This document shows positions 8,102 to 16,358 of a stretch of DNA of 23,343 nucleotides, one piece after another. Made by a program: the position numbers and the translations under genes. Origin of the DNA: EX4484-2 sp964592095 (GTDB lineage Archaea; Altiarchaeota; Altiarchaeia; IMC4; QMZM01); the NCBI GenBank assembly GCA_964592095.1, contig CAZQER010000016.1, positions 1-23,343 on the forward strand, given 5' to 3'. Position 1 is the stretch's first letter; each line of letters opens with the position of its first letter. Under the pieces are notes generated by a model. It made no database searches, had not been told where the DNA came from, and was given only the letters and a program-made list of their open reading frames with translations.

Positions 8102-9292
8102 ATGGTTAATGAGAAAAAATCCCTTCTCAATGACCCGGTGATGCTAATTGCTGGTGCGTGCTTTGTGTTTCTTATTGGTATTGGAGTTGGGATTCTAATC
8201 TTTAATTTTGTTAATACAAATATGGTTGGTAATATAACAAGTAATAAAACCACTACTACAGCATCATCTATAATAACAACAACTCTGAAGCCTGAAAATG
8301 TCAATCTCTTGATTCTAAATGATAAGAGATGCAAGGAATGTGATGTGGAACGTCTTGTAGGTGTATTAAAGGAGAGAATACCAAATCTCAGGATAGAGGA
8401 GATTGATTATAGTACAGAAAGGGGCAAAGAACTTTACAATTCTCTTGGAATTAAATATCTACCTGCCCTCCTATTTGATAGTAATATAAAAAACTCTGAT
8501 GAATATTCATCACTCTCGCGCTATCTTGAGATTAAGGGGGATTATTATTCATTGAGGATGGGGGCAAGATTTGACCCAACCGCTGAAATCTGCGATAATG
8601 GTATAGATGATGACGGAAATGGTTTAATTGACTGTGATGACCCACACTGTAAAAATGAATTTGTTTGTATGGAAAAGAAGGAGAAGGTTGATGTTGAGTT
8701 ATTTGTAATGGCATATTGTCCATTCGGAACACAAACCGAAAAGGGTATACTGCCTGTAGTAAAACTCCTTGGCGATAAAATAAATTTCTATGTAAAATTC
8801 TGCGATTATGCAATGCATGGAAAGAAGGAAATTGATGAGGAATTATTACAATACTGCATTCAGAGGAATTTCGGTGATAGATATATTGATTATTTGGAAT
8901 GCTTCCTAAAGGAAGGAAAAACAGATGAATGTTTAAATGCTACGGGAATTGATAGAGAAATACTAAATAGATGCATTAACAAAACGGATAACGAATTTAA
9001 GATTACGGAGAGGTATAATGACAAAACAACGTGGTTAAATGGAAGATTTCCAATCTTCCCGATACATCAAAAAGAGGTTCAGAGATATGGAATCAGGGGT
9101 TCACCGGGTCTTGCAATAAATGGGATCAAGGTTGAGAGATTCAGAAGGGATCCCGCGGGTTTACTAAATATAATCTGCTCAGGATTTAAGGATAAACCAG
9201 AGGAGTGCAATGAAAGTCTATCATCAACCACCCCAAGTCCTGGCTTTGGTTTCTCAGGTAGTGGAAGTAATTCGGGAGGATGTGGTAGATAA
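8102..9292 (+). CDS. Membrane-anchored double thioredoxin-fold (DsbA/GILT-like) protein with MopE-like Asp/Gly loop
   Basis: The ATG at 8102 is preferred to the TTG at 8063. The 396-residue product begins with a signal anchor (about 13-37) and a Thr-rich linker (46-64). The first thioredoxin-like domain has a redox motif CKEC (Cys77, Cys80) and a likely cis-Pro in YLPALLFD. A short CDNGIDDDGNGLIDCDDPHC loop (164-183) resembles the calcium-binding MopE repeat. The second domain (about 196-350) starts with FVMAYCPFGTQ (single Cys206 in place of CxxC) and has GSPGLAING, the cis-Pro loop of the DsbA/GILT class. The tail is Gly/Ser-rich and ends GGCGR. It is predicted to act outside the membrane in thiol-disulfide exchange. 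A natural target would be the many paired cysteines of the pilin-like proteins at 16355-22673, but this is inference. Confidence 0.82.
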   Translation: MVNEKKSLLNDPVMLIAGACFVFLIGIGVGILIFNFVNTNMVGNITSNKTTTTASSIITTTLKPENVNLLILNDKRCKECDVERLVGVLKERIPNLRIEEIDYSTERGKELYNSLGIKYLPALLFDSNIKNSDEYSSLSRYLEIKGDYYSLRMGARFDPTAEICDNGIDDDGNGLIDCDDPHCKNEFVCMEKKEKVDVELFVMAYCPFGTQTEKGILPVVKLLGDKINFYVKFCDYAMHGKKEIDEELLQYCIQRNFGDRYIDYLECFLKEGKTDECLNATGIDREILNRCINKTDNEFKITERYNDKTTWLNGRFPIFPIHQKEVQRYGIRGSPGLAINGIKVERFRRDPAGLLNIICSGFKDKPEECNESLSSTTPSPGFGFSGSGSNSGGCGR

Positions 9293-9406
9293 TTATTCAT
9301 TTTTATCTCTTGTTTTGTTTTCCATATTATCTGCTATCCGTTTTAGTTGTTTTGCTATTTCTCTCAGGACTTTTATATGCGCCTTCTGATATTCTTTATC
9401 ACTCAT
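9293..9406 (-). CDS. Possible small protein, 37 residues
   Basis: Reading the minus strand from ATG at 9406 gives 37 codons ending in TAA at 9295-9293, directly against the stop of the thioredoxin-like gene. The product is highly charged and helical in look (MSDKEYQKAHIKVLREIAKQ at the start, Lys/Asp/Glu-rich at the end), with heptad-like Ile/Leu spacing. No family is recognised. In its favour: it fills a gap whose base composition is clearly less AT-rich than the intergenic DNA beyond 9413, and its amino-acid makeup is protein-like. Against: it is short, with only a weak GGA before the start. Confidence 0.42.
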   Translation of the reverse strand: MSDKEYQKAHIKVLREIAKQLKRIADNMENKTRDKNE

Positions 9407-9433
9407 CTTCCAATTGTTTTAATAATAGGTAAA

Positions 9434-9509
9434 AATTATGAACTATGTAAATAAATATTCATGTTTAATTATAAATAGATTAAAAATTATATTATAATTA
9501 TGAACTATG
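9434..9509 (+). repeat. Paired 14-base direct repeat in intergenic DNA
   Basis: AATTATGAACTATG occurs at 9434-9447 and again at 9496-9509, 62 bases apart, in the AT-rich region before the pilin-like gene at 9586. Apart from AT runs and the palindrome at 9550-9569, nothing else is visible between 9413 and 9585. The copies could be regulator sites. No function is known. Confidence 0.45.
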
Positions 9510-9549
9510 GAGATTAATAATACCTATATTTATGACAAAGTATAAATTC

Positions 9550-9569
9550 TAATTAAATATATTTAATTA
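9550..9569 (+). promoter_or_regulatory. 20-base perfect palindrome before the pilin-like gene
   Basis: The half-site TAATTAAATA is followed at once by its reverse complement. Its centre lies about 26 bases before the ATG at 9586, so it could be a TATA element, an operator, or both. A GGGGTG ribosome-binding sequence follows at 9572-9577. If that site is used, the transcript must start upstream of the palindrome or within it. Confidence 0.4.
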
Positions 9570-9585
9570 TAGGGGTGTTTCATAG

Positions 9586-10011
9586 ATGAAAAAGGGTTTT
9601 GTAATGACAATTGATGCTGTGTTTGCAGTGATGTTGGTTCTTTTGGCTCTTACATTAGTATATACTCTAAATTACTTTAGTATTTCCATTAATACGGAAA
9701 GAACCAATATTGAGCAGATACATATGAAGTCAGAGGATGCTCTTCAGGTTTTGAATAACAAGGGGGTCTTGGAGAAGATTGTAGATTACTGGGCAAATAA
9801 TGACCTGAATTCAGCAAACAAAACTGCAAGAAGATATTTGGATGAGATCATACCGGAGAATATGGGGTATCGGCTTGAAATAGGGGGAGATAATATAAGT
9901 ATAAATGATAAGGTAAAAAAAGAGGTAGATGCAACGGATAAGATGAAATCAACAAGATTAATCTCAAATGAAAGTAATATCATAATGGTGAATCTGATTG
10001 TGTGGTTATAA
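9586..10011 (+). CDS. Small pilin-like single-helix membrane protein
   Basis: The 141-residue protein starts with a short basic stretch and one long hydrophobic helix (KKGF followed by about 24 apolar residues with a single Asp), then a soluble domain of about 105 residues. This shape matches archaeal class III signal peptide proteins (type IV pilin/pseudopilin-like), with a possible cleavage after Gly4, but the acidic residue is an Asp at mature position 6 rather than the usual Glu5, so processing is uncertain. A good GGGGTG ribosome site lies 8 bases upstream. nadC follows 2 bases after its stop, so the two genes are probably co-transcribed although the functions look unrelated. No specific family is recognised. 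Confidence 0.7.
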   Translation: MKKGFVMTIDAVFAVMLVLLALTLVYTLNYFSISINTERTNIEQIHMKSEDALQVLNNKGVLEKIVDYWANNDLNSANKTARRYLDEIIPENMGYRLEIGGDNISINDKVKKEVDATDKMKSTRLISNESNIIMVNLIVWL

Positions 10012-10013
10012 AA

Positions 10014-10832
10014 ATGAGATTGGAGAAAAAACTAATCCAGATGGTGGAGGAGGACCAAGGATTGAAGGATATTACAACAGATTTCACACCAAACATGCGG
10101 GTAAGGGCAGAGATTATCTCAAATGAAGAATGCACAGTTGCTGGAATCTCTATCCTAAAAACGCTGTTTAAAATATTTAACATTGATGTAATAAACTCTG
10201 CAAATGAAGGGGATATGATAAAAAAAGGTGAGAGGGTATTTATCTTGGATGGAAGCTCTCATGATATTCTTCTTGTTGAGAGAACTGCCCTAAATATATT
10301 ATCAAGAATGAGTGGAATTGCATCATTAACGAAGGAATATGTTAAGATGGCTAAAAATGTAAAAATAGCGGCTACGAGAAAAACAACACCATTATTTGGT
10401 TATTTCGAGAAAGAAGCGGTAAGAATTGGGGGCGGTGATACCCATAGATTTGGTTTATATGATTGTGTCTTAATCAAGGATAATCACCTTAAATTATTCA
10501 AAGATGTATCAGATGCTATAAGAAAGGCGAGAGAGAATACATCATTTACTCATAAGATAGAGATAGAGGTGAATAATACAAGAGATGCTATCGAATCTGC
10601 AAAATCTGATGTGGATATAATACTCTTGGATAATATGAATCCAAGTGAGATAATGGAAACGATATCCAAATTGTCTGAAAATGGATTGAGAGATAAGGTA
10701 ATTATTGAGGCATCGGGTAATATAAACCTAAATAATATAGATGAATATATAAAAACGGGGGTGGATATCATCTCAATAGGAAGATTGACACATTCTGCAC
10801 CAGCAAAGGATTTTTCCCTGAGGATTCTATAG
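10014..10832 (+). CDS. nadC: Quinolinate phosphoribosyltransferase (decarboxylating), NadC
   Basis: NadC makes nicotinate mononucleotide from quinolinate and PRPP in de novo NAD synthesis. The 272-residue product has the family motifs: VERTALNILSRMSGIA (88-103), ATRKTTP (120-126) with the quinolinate-binding Arg/Lys, EKEAVRIGGGDTHRFGL (132-148), LIKDNH (153-158), a later DIILLDNM for phosphate/metal contacts, and IEASGNI near the C-terminus. The length matches typical NadC (270-300). The frame is open from GTG 10002, but ATG 10014 lies just after the upstream stop and gives the normal N-terminus. nadA and nadB are not in this window. Confidence 0.96.
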   Translation: MRLEKKLIQMVEEDQGLKDITTDFTPNMRVRAEIISNEECTVAGISILKTLFKIFNIDVINSANEGDMIKKGERVFILDGSSHDILLVERTALNILSRMSGIASLTKEYVKMAKNVKIAATRKTTPLFGYFEKEAVRIGGGDTHRFGLYDCVLIKDNHLKLFKDVSDAIRKARENTSFTHKIEIEVNNTRDAIESAKSDVDIILLDNMNPSEIMETISKLSENGLRDKVIIEASGNINLNNIDEYIKTGVDIISIGRLTHSAPAKDFSLRIL

Positions 10833-10930
10833 ATTCTATATATTTAATTTTCAAAACAGATATGAAGTATTGATAAATTTTTTTGATTTTATAATTTAAA
10901 GTTAAATTTCTATAAATTATAGATAGTTAA

Positions 10931-11365
10931 ATGAAGTTTCAAAATAATGTTGTTTTTAACAGAATTGAGAATTCAACTGTTCTTTTTTTGCTATTGATTG
11001 TACTCTCTCTACTACTCTACTCCTTTACAATGAATGAACTCCTTTTGTGGAGGTCTCTTGCAGCATCATTGGCATTGTCAATTTCTCTTTTTATTTTTTA
11101 TCCAATCATCAGGGGGATAAAGGCGGGGGATATCATAATGGTTTCTGTATGGAAGGAAATAGAGACGCCCTTAATGTCGGATACATATCTTGATTCAACC
11201 CCAACTACTGCATTGGAATCTGGAAGAGTAAATCAGAACATAGAGGTGTTGTTGAGGGATGGTAGCAGGGGTGTTGTAAAGATATTGAAGTATGGATTCT
11301 TCTCGTATCCTGAGGGTAAATTAATAGAATTGGAGAATCCAACCAAGGATAAATATTTTGTTTAA
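10931..11365 (+). CDS. Small membrane protein, two helices plus C-terminal beta domain
   Basis: The 144-residue product has two close transmembrane helices (about residues 15-33 and 40-60) and a soluble C-terminal part (about 65-144). That part has alternating beta-like segments (GDIIMVSVWKEIE, NIEVLLRDGSRGVVKILKYG, GKLIELENP), suggesting a small barrel such as an OB/SH3-like or NfeD/MscS-type fold on the cytoplasmic face. No specific family is recognised. The upstream 98 bases are very AT-rich with a TATA-like run near 10891-10906, about 28 bases before the ATG, fitting a leaderless transcript. Its stop overlaps that of the convergent Sua5 gene by three bases. Confidence 0.75.
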   Translation: MKFQNNVVFNRIENSTVLFLLLIVLSLLLYSFTMNELLLWRSLAASLALSISLFIFYPIIRGIKAGDIIMVSVWKEIETPLMSDTYLDSTPTTALESGRVNQNIEVLLRDGSRGVVKILKYGFFSYPEGKLIELENPTKDKYFV

Positions 11366-11943
11366 TCCCTTATAATCCTTTTTGTCCTTACATCAATTAC
11401 TGTGGATGGTTTCCCTATTCTGCATCTGCCTGAATCTATTACCAAATCTACTGCGTTTAGGATTTCATTTTCGATTTCATTTACTGTAGATGGTGCCTTC
11501 CTTCCTGCTGTGTTTGCAGATGTTGTTATTATAGGACAGTTAACACTCTCTATTATCTCCCTTACTATTTTTAGTGGTGGCAATCTTATACCCACTGTAT
11601 CTTTTTTTGACGTTATCAAATCATCTACAGAGGTTTTTTTCTTTACCACAAATGTGAATGGCTTATCAATCCTTTCTCTGATAAATCTCTCGTCTTCTTT
11701 ATTTAATATTGCATATCTTTTGACCATTTCCAAATCAGAGCATGCAATTGATAGAGGTTTATTTAGGTGTCTCTTTTTTATCTCAAATATCTTCCTAACA
11801 GAATCCAAGTCAATAATCCTGCAACCAATACCATACACTGTGTCTGTAGGGTAGATAATTATCTCCCTATTATTAAGGGAATCTATAACCTCAAGAATAA
11901 GTTTCCTTTCTGGTTTAAAGGGGTTTATTCTAAGAACTCTCAT
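11362..11943 (-). CDS. Sua5/YciO/YrdC threonylcarbamoyl-AMP synthase
   Basis: This enzyme makes threonylcarbamoyl-AMP from threonine, bicarbonate and ATP, the first step of the tRNA t6A modification. The 193-residue product covers the YrdC domain only: YPTDTVYGIG (31-40), the KKRHLNKPLSI substrate loop (56-66), KPFTFVVKKK, VGIRLP, and PIITTSANTAG with the SxN motif, then a VIDSGRCRIGKPSTVIDV end. It lacks the extra C-terminal domain of long Sua5 proteins, so it is of the TsaC type. The ATG at 11943 overlaps the stop of the upstream zinc-ribbon gene (ATGA), which fixes the start and implies coupled translation; a longer frame from 11970 exists but is less likely. Confidence 0.92.
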   Translation of the reverse strand: MRVLRINPFKPERKLILEVIDSLNNREIIIYPTDTVYGIGCRIIDLDSVRKIFEIKKRHLNKPLSIACSDLEMVKRYAILNKEDERFIRERIDKPFTFVVKKKTSVDDLITSKKDTVGIRLPPLKIVREIIESVNCPIITTSANTAGRKAPSTVNEIENEILNAVDLVIDSGRCRIGKPSTVIDVRTKRIIRD

Positions 11944-12119
11944 GGTCCTGTGAATCCACACTTGGAACATGTATAATTTATGCCCAAAATCCTACAGGAT
12001 TTGCACCTTACAATTGTTTCTTTACCACACTTAGGGCATTTGAACTCAGTATGTCCTCTACCTACTTCATTTTCACAACTACTACACTTCAACTTCTTTT
12101 CTTTATCTTCAACCATCAT
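11940..12119 (-). CDS. Small double zinc-ribbon protein (HVO_2753/COG2888 type)
   Basis: The 59-residue protein has four CxxC pairs (Cys12/15, 28/31, 39/42, 51/54) with the pattern CPKCG, then IVRCKSCR, then YTCSKCGFTGP at the C-terminus. This matches the archaeal HVO_2753/COG2888 family, predicted zinc-ribbon RNA-binding proteins linked to translation. Two ATG codons begin the frame (12119 and 12116). The stop overlaps the ATG of the Sua5 gene, so both are made from one message, joining two translation-related functions. The gene is divergent from gatD, with 54 bases between the starts. The cysteine pattern makes the call firm; the precise function is inferred from the family. Confidence 0.9.
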   Translation of the reverse strand: MMVEDKEKKLKCSSCENEVGRGHTEFKCPKCGKETIVRCKSCRILGINYTCSKCGFTGP

Positions 12120-12173
12120 TCATTACTAATTAATTAGAAAAATAATATTTGTATTGAAATTAAATAAGTAACA

Positions 12174-13448
12174 ATGAGGGAAATAAAAAATATAAAACCA
12201 TTACATATGGTTGAGATAAAAACGGAGAGTAAGGTGTATAGAGGGATACTCCTTGAGAGACCTGAATTAATGGATAAGAAGTATATAGTAATAAAACTTG
12301 ACAGTGGCTATAATATTGGAATAAAAAAGGACAGAATTATAGAAATAAAGGATTTTGGAGAGATAAAAAAAGAAAAATTGAATAAAAGGCAGAGATACAA
12401 TTTGAGGGATGATATGCCTGTCGTTTCTATAATTGCTACGGGAGGGACAATAGCAAGCAGGGTTGATTATCTAACAGGTGGTGTTCATTCTGCATTCAGT
12501 GCAGAGGAATTGATTTCCGCGGTTCCTGAACTGAACTCAATTGCATATATCCATGGAAGACAGATATTTAATAAATTCTCTGAGAACATGCAACCAGAGG
12601 ACTGGGTAAAAATAGCAAAGGAGGTTGCAAGAGAGATAAGAGATAAGAAATCAGGCATAGTTATTACACATGGGACTGATACTATGGGATATACTGCTGC
12701 TGCATTAGCATTTATGATTAAAACACCATTACCCATAATCCTCACAGGGGCACAGAGAAGTTCTGATAGGGGTAGTAGCGATGCTGCTATAAATTTAATT
12801 CATTCAACAAAGGTAGCGGGAGAGGCAGACCTTGGAGAAGTCTGTGTTGTAATGCATGAAACCATTTCTGATGATTTTTCATTGATTCATCCGGCCACAA
12901 AGGTGAGAAAGATGCACTCATCAAGGAGGGATGCCTTTCAATCAATCAATACAAAGCCCATTGGAAGGGTTTCAGAAAAGGGAATAGAGTTTTTTTTGGA
13001 TGTGAAAAGAAGGGGGGGTAGATTAGAGTTAGATACAAAATTAGAAAAGGGTGTTTTTCTTTTGAAATATCACCCGGGTTTAAAACCACAAATTATAGAT
13101 AAACTTCTTGAGATGGATTATAAAGGCGTGGTGATTGAGGGAACTGGATTGGGGCATGTATCAGAAAATCTTTTTGATTCCATTAGAGACGCTGTAAACT
13201 CTGGAATCGTTTTTTGTATGACATCACAGACGATAAATGGCAGGGTAAATATGAATGTATACTCAACAGGTAGATTTCTTATGAATCTGGGTGTAATTCC
13301 ATGCGAGGATATGCTTCCAGAAACTGCATATGTAAAACTAATGTGGGTTTTAGGTCATACAAAGAAATATGAGAAGGTAAGAGAGATGATGCTAACAAAT
13401 TATGCCAGAGAGATTTCAGGAAAATCCTATTTTGACACACTACTCTGA
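12174..13448 (+). CDS. gatD: Glu-tRNA(Gln) amidotransferase subunit D, GatD
   Basis: GatD is the asparaginase-like subunit that releases ammonia from glutamine or asparagine for GatE, which converts Glu-tRNA(Gln) to Gln-tRNA(Gln) in archaea. The 424-residue product has the GatD-specific N-terminal beta domain (about 1-75) followed by the asparaginase fold: IATGGTIASR (87-96), ITHGTDTMGYTAAAL (164-178) with the catalytic Thr-Asp, TGAQRSSDRGSSDAAIN (191-207), and ATKVRKMHSSRRDAF (241-255) carrying the active-site Lys. The length fits GatD and excludes ordinary asparaginase (about 330). gatE is not the next gene; a surface protein and the assembly gap follow instead. There is no clear Shine-Dalgarno, so it is probably leaderless. 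Confidence 0.96.
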   Translation: MREIKNIKPLHMVEIKTESKVYRGILLERPELMDKKYIVIKLDSGYNIGIKKDRIIEIKDFGEIKKEKLNKRQRYNLRDDMPVVSIIATGGTIASRVDYLTGGVHSAFSAEELISAVPELNSIAYIHGRQIFNKFSENMQPEDWVKIAKEVAREIRDKKSGIVITHGTDTMGYTAAALAFMIKTPLPIILTGAQRSSDRGSSDAAINLIHSTKVAGEADLGEVCVVMHETISDDFSLIHPATKVRKMHSSRRDAFQSINTKPIGRVSEKGIEFFLDVKRRGGRLELDTKLEKGVFLLKYHPGLKPQIIDKLLEMDYKGVVIEGTGLGHVSENLFDSIRDAVNSGIVFCMTSQTINGRVNMNVYSTGRFLMNLGVIPCEDMLPETAYVKLMWVLGHTKKYEKVREMMLTNYAREISGKSYFDTLL

Positions 13449-13496
13449 CTTTTTAAGATTTATGTTTAATACAATACTTATATCAAATAATGAAAA

Positions 13497-15667
13497 ATGA
13501 AAAGATTGACTATCATATCTATATTTTTTGTAATTATATTATTATTTTTAGTAGAAGTATGTAATGCGGGATATATAANNNNNNNNNNNNNNNNNNNNNN
13601 NNNNNNNNNNNNNNNNNNNNNNNNNNNNNNNNNNNNNNNNNNNNNNNNNNNNNNNNNNNNNNNNNNNNNNNNNNNNNNTTTTTTGTAATTATATTATTAT
13701 TTTTAGTAGAAGTATGTAATGCGGGATATATAAAAGGAATTGAAACGGAGCCAGAAGATATAAAACCCGGGGGTAGTTTTTCCGTTATTGTTGAATTGAG
13801 AGCTACAAGTTGGGCAAAAACCATAAAATTCTACTTGGATGGAAATGAATTTGATTCCAAGAATGTTGCTGGTGATGACAAGAGTGTGGAAAGTTCAGAG
13901 TGGCGTATGGGAGATAGACCATTAGAATGTGGAACTCATGAGTTGATGATAGAGGTTCTGAGGAGAACGGGAGAAATAGTAGATAATGAAACTGTTAAAA
14001 TAGATATAGGGAATATACCGGTAGTTACATTTAACCCGATACAACCAAACCCAAATAAATTGATTACTATAAAGTTTACAGATAAGGAAACGGGAAATCC
14101 TATAAAAAATGCTGATGTCGAGATTACAAGATTGAGGGATACGGAATGGAAGGGTTTTAGTGGTGAGACAAATGCTGATGGAGAGGTATCCTTTATTACT
14201 GATAAATTGGGCGAATATAGATTGGAGATGATTGGTAAGGAACACTGTATAACAAAGAACTTCTGGGTAAAGAAGAATATGATTGTTGATGGTCCACACC
14301 CCGAGTATCCAATAATAGGTAGTTTAATAAGCCTCGCTGTTCCTTCTGGTGTTGGTGTAAAGATAGCAGACACTACTGGAAAGATAGTTAAAACGGCATC
14401 TACATCCATAACTGGTGGAGTTAATTTTACAATAGAAAAACCAGGGAATTATACTGTTATCATAGGGGAGATTAGCAATGAATTCTGGGGTAAAAATTTA
14501 ACCTTAACCGTTTATGACAAACTCACCCCCATTATTGATGTAAAACCAGAAAGAATGGTTGTTGGTTCTCCAGTCCATATAAGAATTACTGCAAATGGAG
14601 AGCCAATATCTGGTATAGATGTGAAGGTTAAAAAACCCACTGATGAGGAAAGCATTTATATTACAGATGGTAATGGAACGGCAATATTTACACCACTTGT
14701 TGTTGGGGAGTATATAATAAGGGTAGAAAGAGAGGATTTAAGGACTGTAACAAGGAGTATAAATGCATTGAATATGCTCTATGTGGATATATTAACAAAG
14801 AATATCACAATAGATAAGTATATTGAATTGGTAGTTAGGGATCAGAATAATGTGCTGGTGGATAAAGCAAGTGTTTCTATAGAGGGAACAAATATAAGTG
14901 GTCTAACGGATGAAAATGGTAGATTTAAATTCAATTTGAGGGATGTTGGAAGGTATAATATAACTGTAACTAAGGAAAATTCGTGGAAAACGAAAAAAGG
15001 GGTTGATGTTTTGGGGTATCTGTTTATTAATCTTAGTTCAGATGAGATAGAAATTAATGATACTGTTAAAATTTCCGTTTTTGATATAAAGGGTAATGAG
15101 ATTATGGCATCTCTGTATGCATTGAAGGCGGATAAAACAAGAGAGAGAATTTTAGATAATATATATACACCAAAGGATGTTGGGATATATAAAATAATTG
15201 CATCAAAGGATATGTATATAAATGCATCAAGAATATTAACTGTAAATCCACACGGGATTGATATAACTACAAATGTAAGCGATAAAGAACTTTTGATAAG
15301 AATTACAAGTAATGGAAAACCAGTTAAGGGTATGAATATATTCCTTGAAACCAGCAAGGGTACGGAGAATTTAACAACAGATGATAATGGTATTGTGAGA
15401 TATAAGATTAAAAAAGATGAGATAATAACAATAAATGCAAATCTATTTAATAATATCAGAGAGTATGAAACAAAAACCATGGGTGTTAAAATTTTCAAGC
15501 AATATGATTATATATTATTGATATCGCTTATTTTCATAATTTTGATTCTTGCTGCAATTTCAATTATTATATCGCATATGGTGCATGGAAGGGTAGAAAA
15601 ATCAGAGAGGAAAAAAAGAGACTTGTTAGGAAGGAAAAAGGGAAAGACAAGGCTTTCAAGGGTTTAG
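13497..15667 (+). CDS. Secreted Ig-repeat surface protein with C-terminal anchor, split by an assembly gap
   Basis: The ATG at 13497 starts a signal peptide (about 24 residues, ending CNA before GYI), but the frame is cut by 100 Ns. Sequence 13524-13578 recurs exactly at 13679-13733, so the two contigs overlap. Removing the 100 Ns and one copy (155 bases, not a multiple of three) restores one frame of 671 residues. As deposited, the frame breaks and an automated caller would start falsely at TTG 13796. The mature protein has about four Ig/transthyretin-like repeats, each with a D-x-N-G turn (ETNADGEVSF, DGNGTAIFTP, DENGRFKFNL, DDNGIVRYKI), then a transmembrane helix (about residues 612-640 of the rebuilt protein) and a Lys/Arg-rich tail. 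It is a membrane-anchored cell-surface protein of unknown partner, probably co-transcribed with the flavoprotein 4 bases downstream. Confidence 0.82.
13524..13578 (+). repeat. 55-base contig-end duplicate, left copy
   Basis: These 55 bases end exactly at the first N and match 13679-13733 without a mismatch. They encode most of the signal peptide. Confidence 0.97.
13579..13678. other. Assembly gap of exactly 100 N
   Basis: This is a run of 100 undetermined bases of conventional scaffold-gap size. The flanking exact overlap indicates that no sequence is really missing here. Confidence 0.97.
13679..13733 (+). repeat. 55-base contig-end duplicate, right copy
   Basis: This copy starts at the first base after the Ns and repeats 13524-13578 exactly. 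An overlap of 55 equals a common assembler k-mer length. Confidence 0.97.
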
Positions 15668-15671
15668 AAAT

Positions 15672-16358
15672 ATGAGCAGGATTCTGTGGGGTATTACAGG
15701 AGGAGGGCATTTTTTAGAAGAATGTATAAAAGAGATAAAGTTGCTTTCAGAGAATGTATGTGTAGATATTGCACTCTCACACGCTGGTTTTGAGGTAGTT
15801 TGTATGTATGGCCTTATTGACCCACTGAAGGATTTTGGGAATGAGATTTTTATGGAGGGGGTTCATGGATATTCCTCACCAATAGTTGGAAGACTGGCAA
15901 AGAAGGAATACAAGGCAGTTGTTATTGCTCCTGCTACGGCAAATACGATCGCAAAGATAGTTCACGGTATATCAGATTCATTGATAACCAATATCGTTGC
16001 ACAGGCATTGAAGAGTAAAACAGATGTATTTATATTACCTACAGATATTGAAAAGGGGTTGATTACAAGACTGCCTATAAATATAGATTCTAAGAGATGT
16101 ATCAACTGTGATGATTGCCCTCCAATGCAGAATTGTACCAGATCTGCATTCTATAGAACAGACAGGGTAAGGATAGACCTGCTTAGATGCAATGCGTGTC
16201 TGAATTGCATAGAGGATTGTAAATACAATGCGATAACATTTGGTAAGAAGGTTAGGATATATATAAGGGATATTGACCTTGAAAATACAGAAAAACTGAA
16301 AGGGGTTGAGGGAATAAAGGTCTTTAAATCACCAAATGAACTTAAATCCCTGTGTTAG
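15672..16358 (+). CDS. MJ0208/DmrB-type flavoprotein with two 4Fe-4S clusters
   Basis: The 228-residue protein joins a flavoprotein domain (about 1-130) to a bacterial-type 2[4Fe-4S] ferredoxin domain. The first has WGITGGGHFLEE (6-17) and IAPATANTIAKIVHGISDSL (85-104), typical of the FMN-binding flavodoxin/phosphopantothenoylcysteine decarboxylase-like fold. The clusters are bound by Cys143, 146, 149, 155 and Cys173, 176, 179, 183. This architecture is that of DmrB, the acceptor-dependent dihydromethanopterin reductase, and of the wider MJ0208/archaeoflavoprotein group. Reduction of a pterin cofactor is the best guess; a general electron carrier is possible. It follows the Ig-repeat gene by 4 bases and its stop overlaps that of the convergent 10-module pilin-like gene. 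Confidence 0.85.
   Translation: MSRILWGITGGGHFLEECIKEIKLLSENVCVDIALSHAGFEVVCMYGLIDPLKDFGNEIFMEGVHGYSSPIVGRLAKKEYKAVVIAPATANTIAKIVHGISDSLITNIVAQALKSKTDVFILPTDIEKGLITRLPINIDSKRCINCDDCPPMQNCTRSAFYRTDRVRIDLLRCNACLNCIEDCKYNAITFGKKVRIYIRDIDLENTEKLKGVEGIKVFKSPNELKSLC

Noticed and set aside
7846..8334. 162-residue minus-strand open frame across the DUF99/thioredoxin junction
   Set aside because: It is a shadow of two recognisable plus-strand genes; its sequence has no family motifs.
13524..13733. A genuine 55-base direct repeat, such as a target-site or att duplication
   Set aside because: Both copies abut the N run exactly and collapsing them restores an open reading frame, so a contig-end overlap explains it better than biology.
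14842..15498. 218-residue minus-strand open frame inside the Ig-repeat gene
   Set aside because: It is antisense to conserved Ig repeats, and its hydrophobic makeup is a by-product of the AT-rich complementary codons.
13796..15667. TTG-started Ig-repeat gene as the full coding region
   Set aside because: The start is forced by the assembly gap; the same frame continues upstream through 13679 and joins the signal peptide at 13497 once the 55-base overlap is collapsed.
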